The translations under genes were made by a program, and so were the position numbers. The notes beneath the pieces are model-generated. The model was not told where the DNA came from. It searched no databases and worked only from the letters and a program-made list of their open reading frames with translations. A stretch of 60,980 nucleotides of DNA. It comes from Flavobacterium psychrophilum (lineage in GTDB: Bacteria; Bacteroidota; Bacteroidia; Flavobacteriales; Flavobacteriaceae). The stretch covers positions 1-60,980 of the forward strand of contig CAMAQD010000022.1 of assembly GCA_945860385.1 (NCBI GenBank), read 5' to 3'. Shown here in pieces: positions 16,913-26,031 of this stretch (position 1 is the first letter of the stretch; each line of letters opens with the position of its first letter).

Positions 16913-19900
16913 ATGGATAAAATGAGCATAAAATTTACTGAATACAAAGGACTTAACTTGCCAACAGTTGCATCGGAAGTGCTTGATTTTTGGAAAAAAG
17001 AGAACATATTTGAGAAGAGCGTAACCACTCGTGAAGGCAACCCACCATACGTATTTTTTGAAGGGCCACCTTCAGCAAATGGATTGCCGGGAATTCACCA
17101 CGTGATGGCGCGTGCGATTAAAGATATATTTTGCCGTTATAAAACCCAAAAAGGATTCCAAGTAAAGCGTAAAGCGGGTTGGGATACTCACGGTTTGCCG
17201 GTAGAATTAGGTACCGAAGCTTCATTAGGAATCACCAAAGAAGATATTGGAAAAACTATTTCCGTAGCTGAATATAACGAAGCCTGTAAAAAAACCGTGA
17301 TGCGTTACACCGATGTGTGGAACGATTTGACCGAAAAAATGGGTTATTGGGTAGATATGGAAGATCCGTATGTGACCTACAAATCCAAGTATATGGAAAC
17401 CGTTTGGTGGATTTTGAAGCAAATCTACAACAAGGATTTGATGTACAAGGGCTACACCATTCAACCCTATTCGCCTAAAGCAGGAACAGGATTGTCTTCG
17501 CACGAAGTGAACCAACCAGGAAGTTATAGAGATGTTACTGATACCACTGTTGTGGCACAATTCAAAACAGTAAAGGAAACTTTGCCAAATTTCCTTCAGG
17601 GATTTGGTGATGTTTATATCTTAGCTTGGACGACAACACCTTGGACTTTGCCTTCAAACACAGCTTTGACAGTTGGACCAAAAATCGATTATGTTTTAGT
17701 CGAAACTTTCAATCAATATACTTTCCGACCTACCAAAGTAATCTTGGCTAAAAACTTAGTTGCAAAACAATTTTCGAAAGGCTTTTTTGCAAGCACCGAA
17801 GCCGCCGATTTTGAAAATTTCAAAGAAGGTGATAAGAAAATTCCTTACCAAATTATTACCGAATGCAAAGGCGCTGATTTAGTTGGAATTCGTTACGAAC
17901 AATTGATGAAATTCACTTTGCCATACCAAAATCCGGAAAATGCTTTCCGAGTAATTTCAGGAGATTTTGTTACAACCGAAGATGGAACGGGAATTGTACA
18001 CACCGCGCCAACTTTTGGAGCTGATGATGCAAAAGTAGCCAAGGAAGCTGTTCCAGAAGTGCCGCCAATGTTGGTTTTGGATGAAAACGGAAACCCAGTT
18101 CCATTAGTGAATTTGCAAGGAAAATTCATCGATGGTCTAGGAAATTATTCTGGAAAATATGTTAAAAACGAATATTATACCGAAGCCGATGCGCCAGAAC
18201 GCTCTATAGATGTAGAAATTGCCATTCAGTTAAAAGAGGAAAATAAAGCTTTCAAAGTTGAGAAATACGTGCACAGTTACCCACATTGCTGGAGAACTGA
18301 CACACCAATTTTATATTATCCGTTAGATTCCTGGTTTATAGAAATCACCAAAGTTCGAGACCGAATGTTTGAATTGAATGAAACTATCAATTGGAAACCA
18401 AAATCAACCGGAGAAGGGCGTTTTGGGAATTGGTTAAAAAACGCCAATGACTGGAACTTATCACGTTCTCGTTTTTGGGGAATTCCATTGCCAATTTGGA
18501 GAAACGAAGAAGGAACAGAAGAAATTTTAGTTGGTTCTGTGGAAGAATTATACAATGAAATCGAAAAATCAATTGCTGCAGGTTTCCAAAAAGAAAACCC
18601 TTTCAAAGGCTTCGAAATTGGAAATATGGACGAAGCAAATTATGATTTGGTTGACTTGCACAAAAATGTGGTCGATGAAATCACTTTAGTTTCTGCTTCT
18701 GGAAAACCGATGAAACGTGAATCCGATTTGATTGATGTTTGGTTTGATTCGGGTTCAATGCCTTATGCACAATGGCATTATCCATTCGAAAACAAGGACA
18801 AAATTGATGGTAACAAAGATTTTCCAGCTGATTTTATTGCCGAAGGCGTAGATCAAACACGCGGTTGGTTTTATACTTTGCACGCAATTGCAACCTTGGT
18901 TTTTGACAAAGTAGCTTATAAAAATGTAGTTTCAAACGGTTTGGTGTTGGACAAAAACGGACAAAAAATGTCCAAACGTCTAGGAAATGCAGCAGATCCC
19001 TTCGAAACATTAAATGAGTACGGACCTGATGCCACACGTTGGTACATGATTTCTAATGCGAATCCTTGGGATAATTTGAAATTTGACTTAGAAGGAATTG
19101 CTGAGGTTCGTCGCAAATTCTTTGGAACACTGTACAACACTTATTCTTTCTTTGCGTTGTATGCTAACATTGATAAATTCACCTATGCCGAAGCTGAGGT
19201 TCCGTTAAGCGAAAGACCGGAAATCGATCAGTGGATTATTTCGGAATTGAACACATTGGTGAAAGTGGTGGACGAAGCTTATGCGGATTATGAACCAACA
19301 AAAGCGGCGCGTTCGATTTCCGAATTTGTGGGGGAAAATTTAAGTAACTGGTACGTTCGTTTGTGTCGTCGTCGCTTCTGGAAAGGCGAATATGCCACTG
19401 ATAAAATTGCAGCATATCAAACTCTATATACGTGTTTGTTAACGATTAGTAAACTGGGTGCTCCAATCGCTCCGTTCTTTATGGACAAGCTTTACAGAGA
19501 TTTAACGTTGGCAACACAATCGGAAAAATTTGACTCTGTACATTTGGCAGAATTTCCAAAATATGTTGGAAACTTTGTTGATAAATTGTTGGAGAGTAAA
19601 ATGCAGAAAGCACAGACCATCTCGTCACTCGTTTTATCCCTTCGAAAGAAGGAAATGATTAAGGTGCGTCAGCCGTTGCAAAAGATAATGATTCCAGTAC
19701 TTGACGAAGGTTTTAGAGCTGAAATTGAAGCGGTTTCTGACCTGATAAAGGCCGAAGTTAACGTGAAAGAAATCGTGCTTTTGGATGATGCTTCGGGGAT
19801 TTTGGTAAAACAAATTAAACCCAATTTCAAAGCACTTGGACCACGTTTCGGAAAAGATATGGGATTGATTGCCAAAGAGATACAAAGTTTTTCAGCTCAG

Positions 19901-20323
19901 CAAATCAGTCAATTGGATAAGGAAGGAAGCATAGATATTGTTATTGCAGGAAATAGTATAATTTTATCACTAGAAGAAGTGGAGATTTCTTCTCAGGATA
20001 TCGAGGGCTGGCTGGTTGCCAACTCAAACGGAATAACGGTGGCACTTGACATAACGATTTCTCCAGAATTAAAACAAGAAGGAATTGCTAGAGAGTTGGT
20101 CAACCGAATTCAAAACATAAGAAAAGATTCTGGTTTTGAGGTTACTGACAAAATTAAAGTACATTTGCAAAAAAATTCAGAATTAGAAAATGCAGTAAAA
20201 GCAAACGAAGCCTATATCAAATCAGAAACATTAACAGAAACATTGGTTTTTGAAGAAAATATAGACAACGGAACAGAGATAGAATTCGACGAGATAAAAA
20301 CCAAAATATCAATTACAAAATAA
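16913..20323 (+). CDS. ileS: Isoleucyl-tRNA synthetase
   Basis: This 1136-residue class I synthetase charges tRNA-Ile. The HIGH-like motif is in PSANGLPGIHHVMAR near residue 57. The editing domain includes AWTTTPWTLPSNTAL and GTGIVHTAPTFGADD, and the KMSKR motif is in DKNGQKMSKRLGN. The anticodon-binding domain and an extended C-terminal region follow. The length fits the long form of IleRS found in Bacteroidetes, eukaryotes and mupirocin-resistant types, rather than the shorter E. coli type (about 940 residues). Two in-frame starts exist, at 16913 and 16922; family alignments would favour the second (MSIKFTEYKGL). The dksA-like gene follows after seven bases. Confidence 0.96.
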   Translation: MDKMSIKFTEYKGLNLPTVASEVLDFWKKENIFEKSVTTREGNPPYVFFEGPPSANGLPGIHHVMARAIKDIFCRYKTQKGFQVKRKAGWDTHGLPVELGTEASLGITKEDIGKTISVAEYNEACKKTVMRYTDVWNDLTEKMGYWVDMEDPYVTYKSKYMETVWWILKQIYNKDLMYKGYTIQPYSPKAGTGLSSHEVNQPGSYRDVTDTTVVAQFKTVKETLPNFLQGFGDVYILAWTTTPWTLPSNTALTVGPKIDYVLVETFNQYTFRPTKVILAKNLVAKQFSKGFFASTEAADFENFKEGDKKIPYQIITECKGADLVGIRYEQLMKFTLPYQNPENAFRVISGDFVTTEDGTGIVHTAPTFGADDAKVAKEAVPEVPPMLVLDENGNPVPLVNLQGKFIDGLGNYSGKYVKNEYYTEADAPERSIDVEIAIQLKEENKAFKVEKYVHSYPHCWRTDTPILYYPLDSWFIEITKVRDRMFELNETINWKPKSTGEGRFGNWLKNANDWNLSRSRFWGIPLPIWRNEEGTEEILVGSVEELYNEIEKSIAAGFQKENPFKGFEIGNMDEANYDLVDLHKNVVDEITLVSASGKPMKRESDLIDVWFDSGSMPYAQWHYPFENKDKIDGNKDFPADFIAEGVDQTRGWFYTLHAIATLVFDKVAYKNVVSNGLVLDKNGQKMSKRLGNAADPFETLNEYGPDATRWYMISNANPWDNLKFDLEGIAEVRRKFFGTLYNTYSFFALYANIDKFTYAEAEVPLSERPEIDQWIISELNTLVKVVDEAYADYEPTKAARSISEFVGENLSNWYVRLCRRRFWKGEYATDKIAAYQTLYTCLLTISKLGAPIAPFFMDKLYRDLTLATQSEKFDSVHLAEFPKYVGNFVDKLLESKMQKAQTISSLVLSLRKKEMIKVRQPLQKIMIPVLDEGFRAEIEAVSDLIKAEVNVKEIVLLDDASGILVKQIKPNFKALGPRFGKDMGLIAKEIQSFSAQQISQLDKEGSIDIVIAGNSIILSLEEVEISSQDIEGWLVANSNGITVALDITISPELKQEGIARELVNRIQNIRKDSGFEVTDKIKVHLQKNSELENAVKANEAYIKSETLTETLVFEENIDNGTEIEFDEIKTKISITK

Positions 20324-20330
20324 TTAGAAA

Positions 20331-20711
20331 ATGATAGATGAAATTGCAAGATACTCAGACGCAGACTTAGCTGAGTTTAAAGAACTTATTATTAAAAAAA
20401 TACACAAAGCACAAGCCGATTTAGACTTAATAAAAAGTGCTTATATGAACGATTTAAATAACGGAACTGACGATACTTCGCCTACGTTCAAAGCCTTTGA
20501 AGAAGGTAGCGAAACAATGTCGAAAGAAGCGAATTCACAGTTGGCAATCCGTCAGGAGAAATTCATTCGTGACTTGAAAAACGCACTTTTCCGTGTTGAA
20601 AACAAAACTTACGGAACTTGTAAAGTAACAGGAAAACTAATCAGCAAAGAAAGATTATTGATTGTTCCTCACGCAACAATGAGTATCGAAGCCAAAAACA
20701 TGCAACGATAA
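20331..20711 (+). CDS. TraR/DksA-family protein with degenerate zinc finger
   Basis: This 126-residue protein has the DksA plan: a helical N-terminal coiled-coil part (DLAEFKELIIKKIHKAQADLDLIKSAY), then NALFRVENKTYGTCKVTGKLISKERLLIVPHATMSIEAK. DksA-like proteins bind RNA polymerase through the secondary channel. Only one Cys (YGTCKV) of the usual four zinc ligands remains, so zinc binding is doubtful; this may be normal in the Bacteroidetes branch. It lies seven bases after ileS and 115 bases before lspA, an order common in Bacteroidetes. Confidence 0.88.
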   Translation: MIDEIARYSDADLAEFKELIIKKIHKAQADLDLIKSAYMNDLNNGTDDTSPTFKAFEEGSETMSKEANSQLAIRQEKFIRDLKNALFRVENKTYGTCKVTGKLISKERLLIVPHATMSIEAKNMQR

Positions 20712-20733
20712 ACAATTGAAATTTTAATTCTAA

Positions 20734-20807
20734 AATTCCAAATTCCAACAATAACTTATTAAATTATTGGGATTTGGAATTTAATTTTTAGATTTTACTT
20801 ATTTTTG
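20734..20807 (+). promoter_or_regulatory. Hairpin followed by the lspA promoter
   Basis: AATTCCAAAT/ATTTGGAATT and flanking bases form a stem-loop (20734-20781) followed by a T-rich run. It could end most ileS transcripts. Its right arm contains TTTG (20773-20776), which lies 23 bases before TATTTTTG (20800-20807), a full promoter match for lspA. A terminator arm and a -33 box therefore overlap. Confidence 0.55.
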
Positions 20808-20826
20808 CGCCATTAAAATTCACAAA

Positions 20827-21435
20827 ATGTCTTTACGAAAAGCTTACCTGATCGTTTTTATCATCTTACTGGTTGATCAACTTTCTAAAATATACATCAA
20901 AACTAATTTTATTTACGGCGAAAGCGGACAAATAGACGTTACAGGTTGGTTCAAAATCTTATTGATAGAAAACGAAGGAATGGCTTGGGGAACTGTAATT
21001 CCCGGTACTTATGGAAAATTGTTTCTTACTGTTTTTCGTTTAGTTGCGGTTACGGGAATTGGCTATTGGTTGTGGGATTCTGTCGAAAGAAAACATAGTT
21101 CAAATTATTTAATTGTGGCTATTGCATTGATTCTTGCAGGAGCTTTTGGTAATATTATCGACTCCGTTTTTTACGGTGTAATTTTCGATGACAGTTACGG
21201 ACATTTAGCTACTTTATTCACCGACAAACCTTATGGAACCTGGTTTCACGGAAGGGTAGTCGATATGTTGTACTTTCCATTATTCGAAGGAAATTGGCCA
21301 GAGTGGATGCCAGTTATTGGTGGACAACACTTTAAATTCTTCAATGCGATTTTCAACATTGCCGATATGGCGATTTCTACAGGTGTTGGGATTTTGATAG
21401 TTTTCAACAAAAAAGCATTTCATCACCAACATTAG
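20827..21435 (+). CDS. lspA: Lipoprotein signal peptidase
   Basis: This 202-residue inner-membrane aspartic peptidase removes lipoprotein signal peptides. The four transmembrane segments are recognisable, with an early LVDQLSKIYIK. GAFGNIIDSVFYG and FNAIFNIADMAISTGVG hold the catalytic Asp residues, and the VVDMLYFPLFEG segment is typical. A Bacteroidetes-type insertion lies between the third and fourth segments (IFDDSYGHLATLFTDKPYGTW). Many lipoproteins in this window (the peroxidase, the Ig-like protein and the TPR kinase) are its expected substrates. Confidence 0.95.
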   Translation: MSLRKAYLIVFIILLVDQLSKIYIKTNFIYGESGQIDVTGWFKILLIENEGMAWGTVIPGTYGKLFLTVFRLVAVTGIGYWLWDSVERKHSSNYLIVAIALILAGAFGNIIDSVFYGVIFDDSYGHLATLFTDKPYGTWFHGRVVDMLYFPLFEGNWPEWMPVIGGQHFKFFNAIFNIADMAISTGVGILIVFNKKAFHHQH

Positions 21436-21470
21436 GATTTTTAGTTTCAAACAAAAATCTACAATAAAAT

Positions 21471-21514
21471 AAAAGGCAAGAGAAAAGAATAATTCTTTCT
21501 TCTTGCCTTTTTAC
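21471..21514. terminator. Bidirectional terminator between lspA and sodA
   Basis: AAAAGGCAAGA and TCTTGCCTTTT form a strong stem with further inner pairing (AAAGAAT/ATTCTTT) and T runs on both sides. It serves lspA (+) and the superoxide dismutase gene (-). Confidence 0.85.
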
Positions 21515-21538
21515 AAATTCCAGTTTTGGAATTAAGAA

Positions 21539-22144
21539 TTATTTCGCAGCAGCATATCTTTTTGCCACTTCATCCCAGTTAATTACATTAAAGAAAGCTT
21601 CAATATAATCAGGTCTTCTGTTTTGGTAGTTCAAGTAATAAGCGTGTTCCCAAACATCCATTCCTAAGATTGGAGTTCCACCACAACCTACACCAGGCAT
21701 CAAAGTATTGTCTTGATTTGGTGTTCCGCAAACTTCTAGTTTTCCATCTTTCACACACAACCAAGCCCATCCTGAACCAAATTGAGTCGCTCCAGCTTTG
21801 GCAAAAGCCGCTTTAAAAGTATCAAAAGAACCAAAAGCACTATCAATCGCAGTAGCTAATTCTCCTGTTGGCAATCCGCCACCGTTTGGAGACATAATCG
21901 TCCAAAACAAACTGTGATTGAAATGTCCACCGCCGTTATTACGAACAGGCATATTTTTCATATCCAAATTTTTCAAAATATCTTCAATGCTTTTACCTTC
22001 CAACTCAGTTCCTGCGATAGCAGCATTTACATTGGTAATGTAAGCATTATGATGTTTCGTGTGATGGATTTCCATCGTGCGCGCATCAATATGAGGTTCT
22101 AATGCATCATACGCATAAGGTAATTGTGGTAATTCAAAAGCCAT
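21539..22144 (-). CDS. Fe/Mn superoxide dismutase
   Basis: This 201-residue protein begins [20 protein letters not shown] and has the four metal ligands of the family. They are His in HHTKHHNAY, His in [10 protein letters not shown], and Asp and His in [13 protein letters not shown]. It destroys superoxide in the cytosol. I use the ATG at 22144 because family homology starts there; an upstream in-frame ATG at 22183 adds 13 residues with no signal character. Metal choice (Fe, Mn or cambialistic) cannot be settled by eye. Confidence 0.95.
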   Translation of the reverse strand: MAFELPQLPYAYDALEPHIDARTMEIHHTKHHNAYITNVNAAIAGTELEGKSIEDILKNLDMKNMPVRNNGGGHFNHSLFWTIMSPNGGGLPTGELATAIDSAFGSFDTFKAAFAKAGATQFGSGWAWLCVKDGKLEVCGTPNQDNTLMPGVGCGGTPILGMDVWEHAYYLNYQNRRPDYIEAFFNVINWDEVAKRYAAAK

Positions 22145-22259
22145 AATATAGTTGTTTAAATGATTTATAAATATTTTATTCAAAATTAAACAATTAACTT
22201 TGGAATTGGTAATTCTATTTCGTTATAGTTTTATTAAATTAATTGATGTTGGCTTTTTT

Positions 22260-22341
22260 TGGAGCTATTTCCTGCTTTCCACTTTATCTTTTCTTGCTTA
22301 AAGGAAGCAAGAAAAGGATGCCGTTGCAATCAGGGCTAGGG
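22260..22341 (+). repeat. Dispersed hairpin element, copy 1
   Basis: A conserved 5' flank begins GGAGCTATTTCCTGCT and ends TTTAT. A perfect 12-base stem follows (CTTTTCTTGCTT/AAGCAAGAAAAG, 22288-22316), then GATGCC, six variable bases and ATCAGGGCTA. A second copy with the same flanks but a different stem lies at 46612-46682. Confidence 0.8.
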
Positions 22342-22391
22342 CATTCGGGATAAGAAGAAATTTAGATTTATCAACAACAAAATACAAATAA

Positions 22392-22793
22392 ATGAAAAAC
22401 CCTTTTTTGAAAATCTTAAGCTTAATCTTTATTGTTTTTATTGCTATAATGTATTTAAACTTTTTTTCAAATATAGTTTTTCCTTGGAAAAAAGAGGAGG
22501 CAATTAGCACAACATTAAATTGGGGTGGATTATCTAAACTGCCTGATAGTATTAAAAAACTTGAAATTGAACAACGTGGAAGTACGTTTACCCGACAATT
22601 TATAATTAAATTTAATGCTGACCAAAAAGAAATTAAAAAATGGATTTTGAATAGTAAAAGACTAAAAAATAACGTTCCAAAGATTAATTATAAAACTAAA
22701 ATTTATGAAATTTATCCAGGAGAAAATGGAGCTATGGGAGGAAAAGTCGAAATAGAAGGAATGAAAGTTTTAATAAATATCAGTTGGAGATAG
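22392..22793 (+). CDS. Small membrane-anchored protein, unknown
   Basis: I do not recognise this 133-residue protein. One hydrophobic helix (LKILSLIFIVFIAIMYLNFFSNIVF, about residues 6-30) anchors a soluble, Lys-rich domain with repeated beta-like segments (KLEIEQRGSTFTRQFIIKF, GKVEIEGMKVLINISWR). The domain is probably on the periplasmic side. It is AT-rich, lies 43 bases after the dispersed hairpin element and 16 bases before the helicase-nuclease gene. It may be co-transcribed with that gene but need not share its function. Confidence 0.65.
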   Translation: MKNPFLKILSLIFIVFIAIMYLNFFSNIVFPWKKEEAISTTLNWGGLSKLPDSIKKLEIEQRGSTFTRQFIIKFNADQKEIKKWILNSKRLKNNVPKINYKTKIYEIYPGENGAMGGKVEIEGMKVLINISWR

Positions 22794-22809
22794 AATAAAT
22801 AAAATCATT

Positions 22810-25800
22810 ATGCAAAGACCATCATTTTCCATATACGACGCATCGGCTGGTTCCGGAAAAACCTATGCGTTGGTCAAAGAATACCTGAAAATCATTCTCG
22901 TTGCAAAGAAAAATGATGCGTATCGCAATATTCTCGCTATTACGTTTACCAATAAAGCGGTTCACGAAATGAAAAGCAGAATTGTGGGCAATTTATCTGA
23001 ATTTGCCAAAGACGAACCGAGCCAAAAAGCGCAGGATTTAATTGCTGATTTGGTAAATGGTAGGCGAAAAGAAAATAATCCAGAAGAATGGGCGGAGGAG
23101 CCGATAGGGCTTTCCATCATTCAAATCAAAACGAAATCACAGCAAATTATCAAGCATATTATCCACAATTATGCTGCTTTTGATATTTCGACAATCGATA
23201 AATTCACGCACAAAGTCATTCGTGCTTTTGCCCACGATTTGGGTTTGCCAATGACTTTTGAAGTGACTTTGGATACCGAAAATTTGCTCATTGAAGCCGT
23301 AGATGCCATAATTGCCCAAGCTGGCGAGGACGAAACTTTGACCAAATTGCTGATTGATTTCACGATGGAAAAAACCGATGACGACAAATCTTGGGACATT
23401 TCGCGTGAAATTCTCGACACCGGTCGTTTGGTTCTCAATGAAAACAATCGGAATGAAATCACTCATTTTCAAGATAAATCCATTGCTGAATTTGTCGAAA
23501 TAAAAAACAAACTTGCTGAAGCCTGCAAAGTTTTGGAAAAAGAAAACACAGCCTTTGCCGAAAGCGCTTTGCTGTTAATTGAGAAAAATGGAATTGATTT
23601 AAAATCCTTTTCAAGAGGAACTTTTCCCAATCATCTTCAAAGTATTATGGATGGAAAATTCAATCCAAAAAATAAAATGTTCCGGGAATTTGAGGATATT
23701 TCCATCAATAAAACCGCGAAGGATTCAGCAGTAATCGAAAATATAATTCCTGAATTATTACAAATTCTAGACAGTGTTTATAAAAATTTAAAAAAGCGGG
23801 ATTTCTATAAAGCCTTCCTGAAAAACATTACACCTTTATCTCTGTTAAATACCATTAGCAATGAATTGGATAAAATTCAGGAAGACCAAAATGTGCTTTC
23901 TATTTCCGAATTCAACGCCATTATTCATCGGGAAATTCAAAACCAGCCGGCGCCTTTTATTTATGAACGATTGGGCGAGCGTTATCGTCATTTTTTTATC
24001 GATGAATTCCAAGACACTTCCGAAATGCAATGGCAAAATTTGATTCCATTGATTGACAATGCCACCTCTAGTGAAATTGATGGCGAAAAAGGAACTTTGA
24101 TGATTGTAGGCGACCCCAAACAATCCATTTATCGCTGGCGTGGTGGAAAAGCCGAACAGTTTATTGAGTTGAGCAAAGAGCACAATCCGTTCAACAATCC
24201 CGATAAAGTTTTAGAACATTTAGACAAAAATTACCGTTCTTATTCTCAAATAATCGAATTCAACAATGATTTTTTTAAATTGTTGTCCAACGAATTCGTG
24301 CACAAAGATTACAAAGATTTATACGAAAATCACAGCCATCAAAAAAGCAATGCTAAAACTGGTGGTTATGTAAATATTTCCTTCATTCCAAAAATTGAGG
24401 AAAGCGAAGACGAAGAAGAAGTTTTGGACAAAACCGAATTGTATTTATTGGCGACTTTAAACACCATTCTGAAAGTTCAAAAGCAAGGTTTTGAATACAA
24501 GGATATTGTTATTTTGACACGGAAGCGCAGTCACGGAATTGCTGTTGCCAATTATTTGACCGAGCAAGGAATTCCACTTTTGTCATCTGAAACCTTGATG
24601 ATTCAAAATGCCACCGAAGTTCGATTTATAATTCATGTGTTGAAATACTTGAAAAACAGCTCCAACTTGGAAGCCAAAGCTCATTTTCTTCATTATGTTG
24701 CCGAAAACAGTCAGGATAAATTGCCCGTTCACGATTTCATCGCCAATGGAATGCAAGAAAAAAAGGAAGTTGAATTCGAAAACTGGTTAATGAGTTTTGA
24801 TATTTCACTTTCCTTTCAAGACATTCGAAAAAAGTCGCTTTATGAATCGGTGGAAACTATTATAAGTAAATTTCTTCACTCCCATAATGGTAATGCCTAT
24901 GTCCAATATTTCTTAGATATCGTTTTAGAACGCGATGTTCGAAACCAAGCAGGAATTTCGGATTTTTTGAATTATTGGGACAAAAATGCGGAGAAATTCA
25001 GCATTCCGTCGCCAGAGGGCAATAATGCGGTTCGAATTATGACCATTCACAAATCGAAAGGATTGGAGTTTCCAGTTGTGATTATGCCTTTCGCTGAAGA
25101 AGATTACTCTAGAAGTCCGAAAGACAAATTATGGATTACTGCAGAAGCAGATGATTTTGGCTTGTCGAAAGTTTTAATTGACAATAGCAAAGCTGTCGAA
25201 GGTTTTGGCGAGCAAGCAAAACTGGTTTATGACCAGAAATCGCAAGAAGAGTTATTGGATAATATCAATGTTTTGTATGTGGCATTAACACGTGCTGAAG
25301 AACAGTTATATATTATTTCACAATGTTTGAAACCAAGAAAGGGCGGAGAATATCCAAGCAATATGACTTCATTTTTTATTAAATATTTAGTAAGTAATCA
25401 CGTTTTTGAAGAAGACAAATTGGAATATGAATTTGGAAATTCTATTAAATTATCAACAGAAAAGAAACACGTTGACACAACTAAAACCATTCCGTTAGTA
25501 AGTGAAATTTTGAACCCAAAAAACATTAAAATTGCCCAAAGAGAATCATTAATGTGGGGAACGCATCAGCAGGAAGCTATAGAATATGGGAATGTAGTTC
25601 ACGAGATTTTATCTTTCGTAAAAACAAAAGCAGATGTCGATTTGGCCATTACAAAAGCTGTCGAAAGCGGATTAATTAATTTTAATCAAAAGGATTTAGT
25701 TTACAAAACGATTCAGGAAATTGTCAATCATACGGAACTTTCAACTTGTTTTATTGAAGGAAATGAAGTTTTAAACGAGCAAACGATTATTCAAAAGCAG

Positions 25801-26001
25801 GGAAAAACCATCAAACCAGATCGAATGGTTTTGACCAAAGATAAGGAAGTTTATTTATTGGATTATAAAACGGGATTTCACAATCCAAAATATCAATTAC
25901 AATTAGAAACTTACCAAAACGCCATTGAATTGATGGGTTTTAAAGTGGTAAAAAAATCGCTGATATATATAGGAGAACAAATCAATGTGGTAAATTTGTA
26001 A
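22810..26001 (+). CDS. AddA/RecB-like UvrD helicase-nuclease
   Basis: This 1063-residue protein is a superfamily 1 helicase with a C-terminal RecB nuclease domain, for double-strand break end processing. The Walker A motif is DASAGSGKTYALVKEYL (residues 9-25). Walker B is FFIDEFQDTSEMQW, motif III is VGDPKQSIYRWRGG, motif V is IMTIHKSKGLEFPVVIM and motif VI is VALTRAEEQLYI. The nuclease motif KPDRMVLTKDKEVYLLDYKTG is followed by YQLQLETYQ. The likely partner, an AddB-like protein, lies 2.9 kb downstream behind kbl and an OmpA gene. Confidence 0.92.
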   Translation: MQRPSFSIYDASAGSGKTYALVKEYLKIILVAKKNDAYRNILAITFTNKAVHEMKSRIVGNLSEFAKDEPSQKAQDLIADLVNGRRKENNPEEWAEEPIGLSIIQIKTKSQQIIKHIIHNYAAFDISTIDKFTHKVIRAFAHDLGLPMTFEVTLDTENLLIEAVDAIIAQAGEDETLTKLLIDFTMEKTDDDKSWDISREILDTGRLVLNENNRNEITHFQDKSIAEFVEIKNKLAEACKVLEKENTAFAESALLLIEKNGIDLKSFSRGTFPNHLQSIMDGKFNPKNKMFREFEDISINKTAKDSAVIENIIPELLQILDSVYKNLKKRDFYKAFLKNITPLSLLNTISNELDKIQEDQNVLSISEFNAIIHREIQNQPAPFIYERLGERYRHFFIDEFQDTSEMQWQNLIPLIDNATSSEIDGEKGTLMIVGDPKQSIYRWRGGKAEQFIELSKEHNPFNNPDKVLEHLDKNYRSYSQIIEFNNDFFKLLSNEFVHKDYKDLYENHSHQKSNAKTGGYVNISFIPKIEESEDEEEVLDKTELYLLATLNTILKVQKQGFEYKDIVILTRKRSHGIAVANYLTEQGIPLLSSETLMIQNATEVRFIIHVLKYLKNSSNLEAKAHFLHYVAENSQDKLPVHDFIANGMQEKKEVEFENWLMSFDISLSFQDIRKKSLYESVETIISKFLHSHNGNAYVQYFLDIVLERDVRNQAGISDFLNYWDKNAEKFSIPSPEGNNAVRIMTIHKSKGLEFPVVIMPFAEEDYSRSPKDKLWITAEADDFGLSKVLIDNSKAVEGFGEQAKLVYDQKSQEELLDNINVLYVALTRAEEQLYIISQCLKPRKGGEYPSNMTSFFIKYLVSNHVFEEDKLEYEFGNSIKLSTEKKHVDTTKTIPLVSEILNPKNIKIAQRESLMWGTHQQEAIEYGNVVHEILSFVKTKADVDLAITKAVESGLINFNQKDLVYKTIQEIVNHTELSTCFIEGNEVLNEQTIIQKQGKTIKPDRMVLTKDKEVYLLDYKTGFHNPKYQLQLETYQNAIELMGFKVVKKSLIYIGEQINVVNL

Positions 26002-26031
26002 AAAATTGGAGATTTAAACAAGAAATATAAT

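Noticed and set aside
23137..23472. Minus-strand frames inside the AddA-like gene
   Set aside because: They lie fully inside a helicase domain with clear motifs; no independent signals.
22810..26001. AddA-like gene as part of a defence island with AbiH
   Set aside because: The helicase-nuclease has the plan of a housekeeping recombination enzyme and AbiH is more than 6 kb away across metabolic and membrane-protein genes; no evidence links them.
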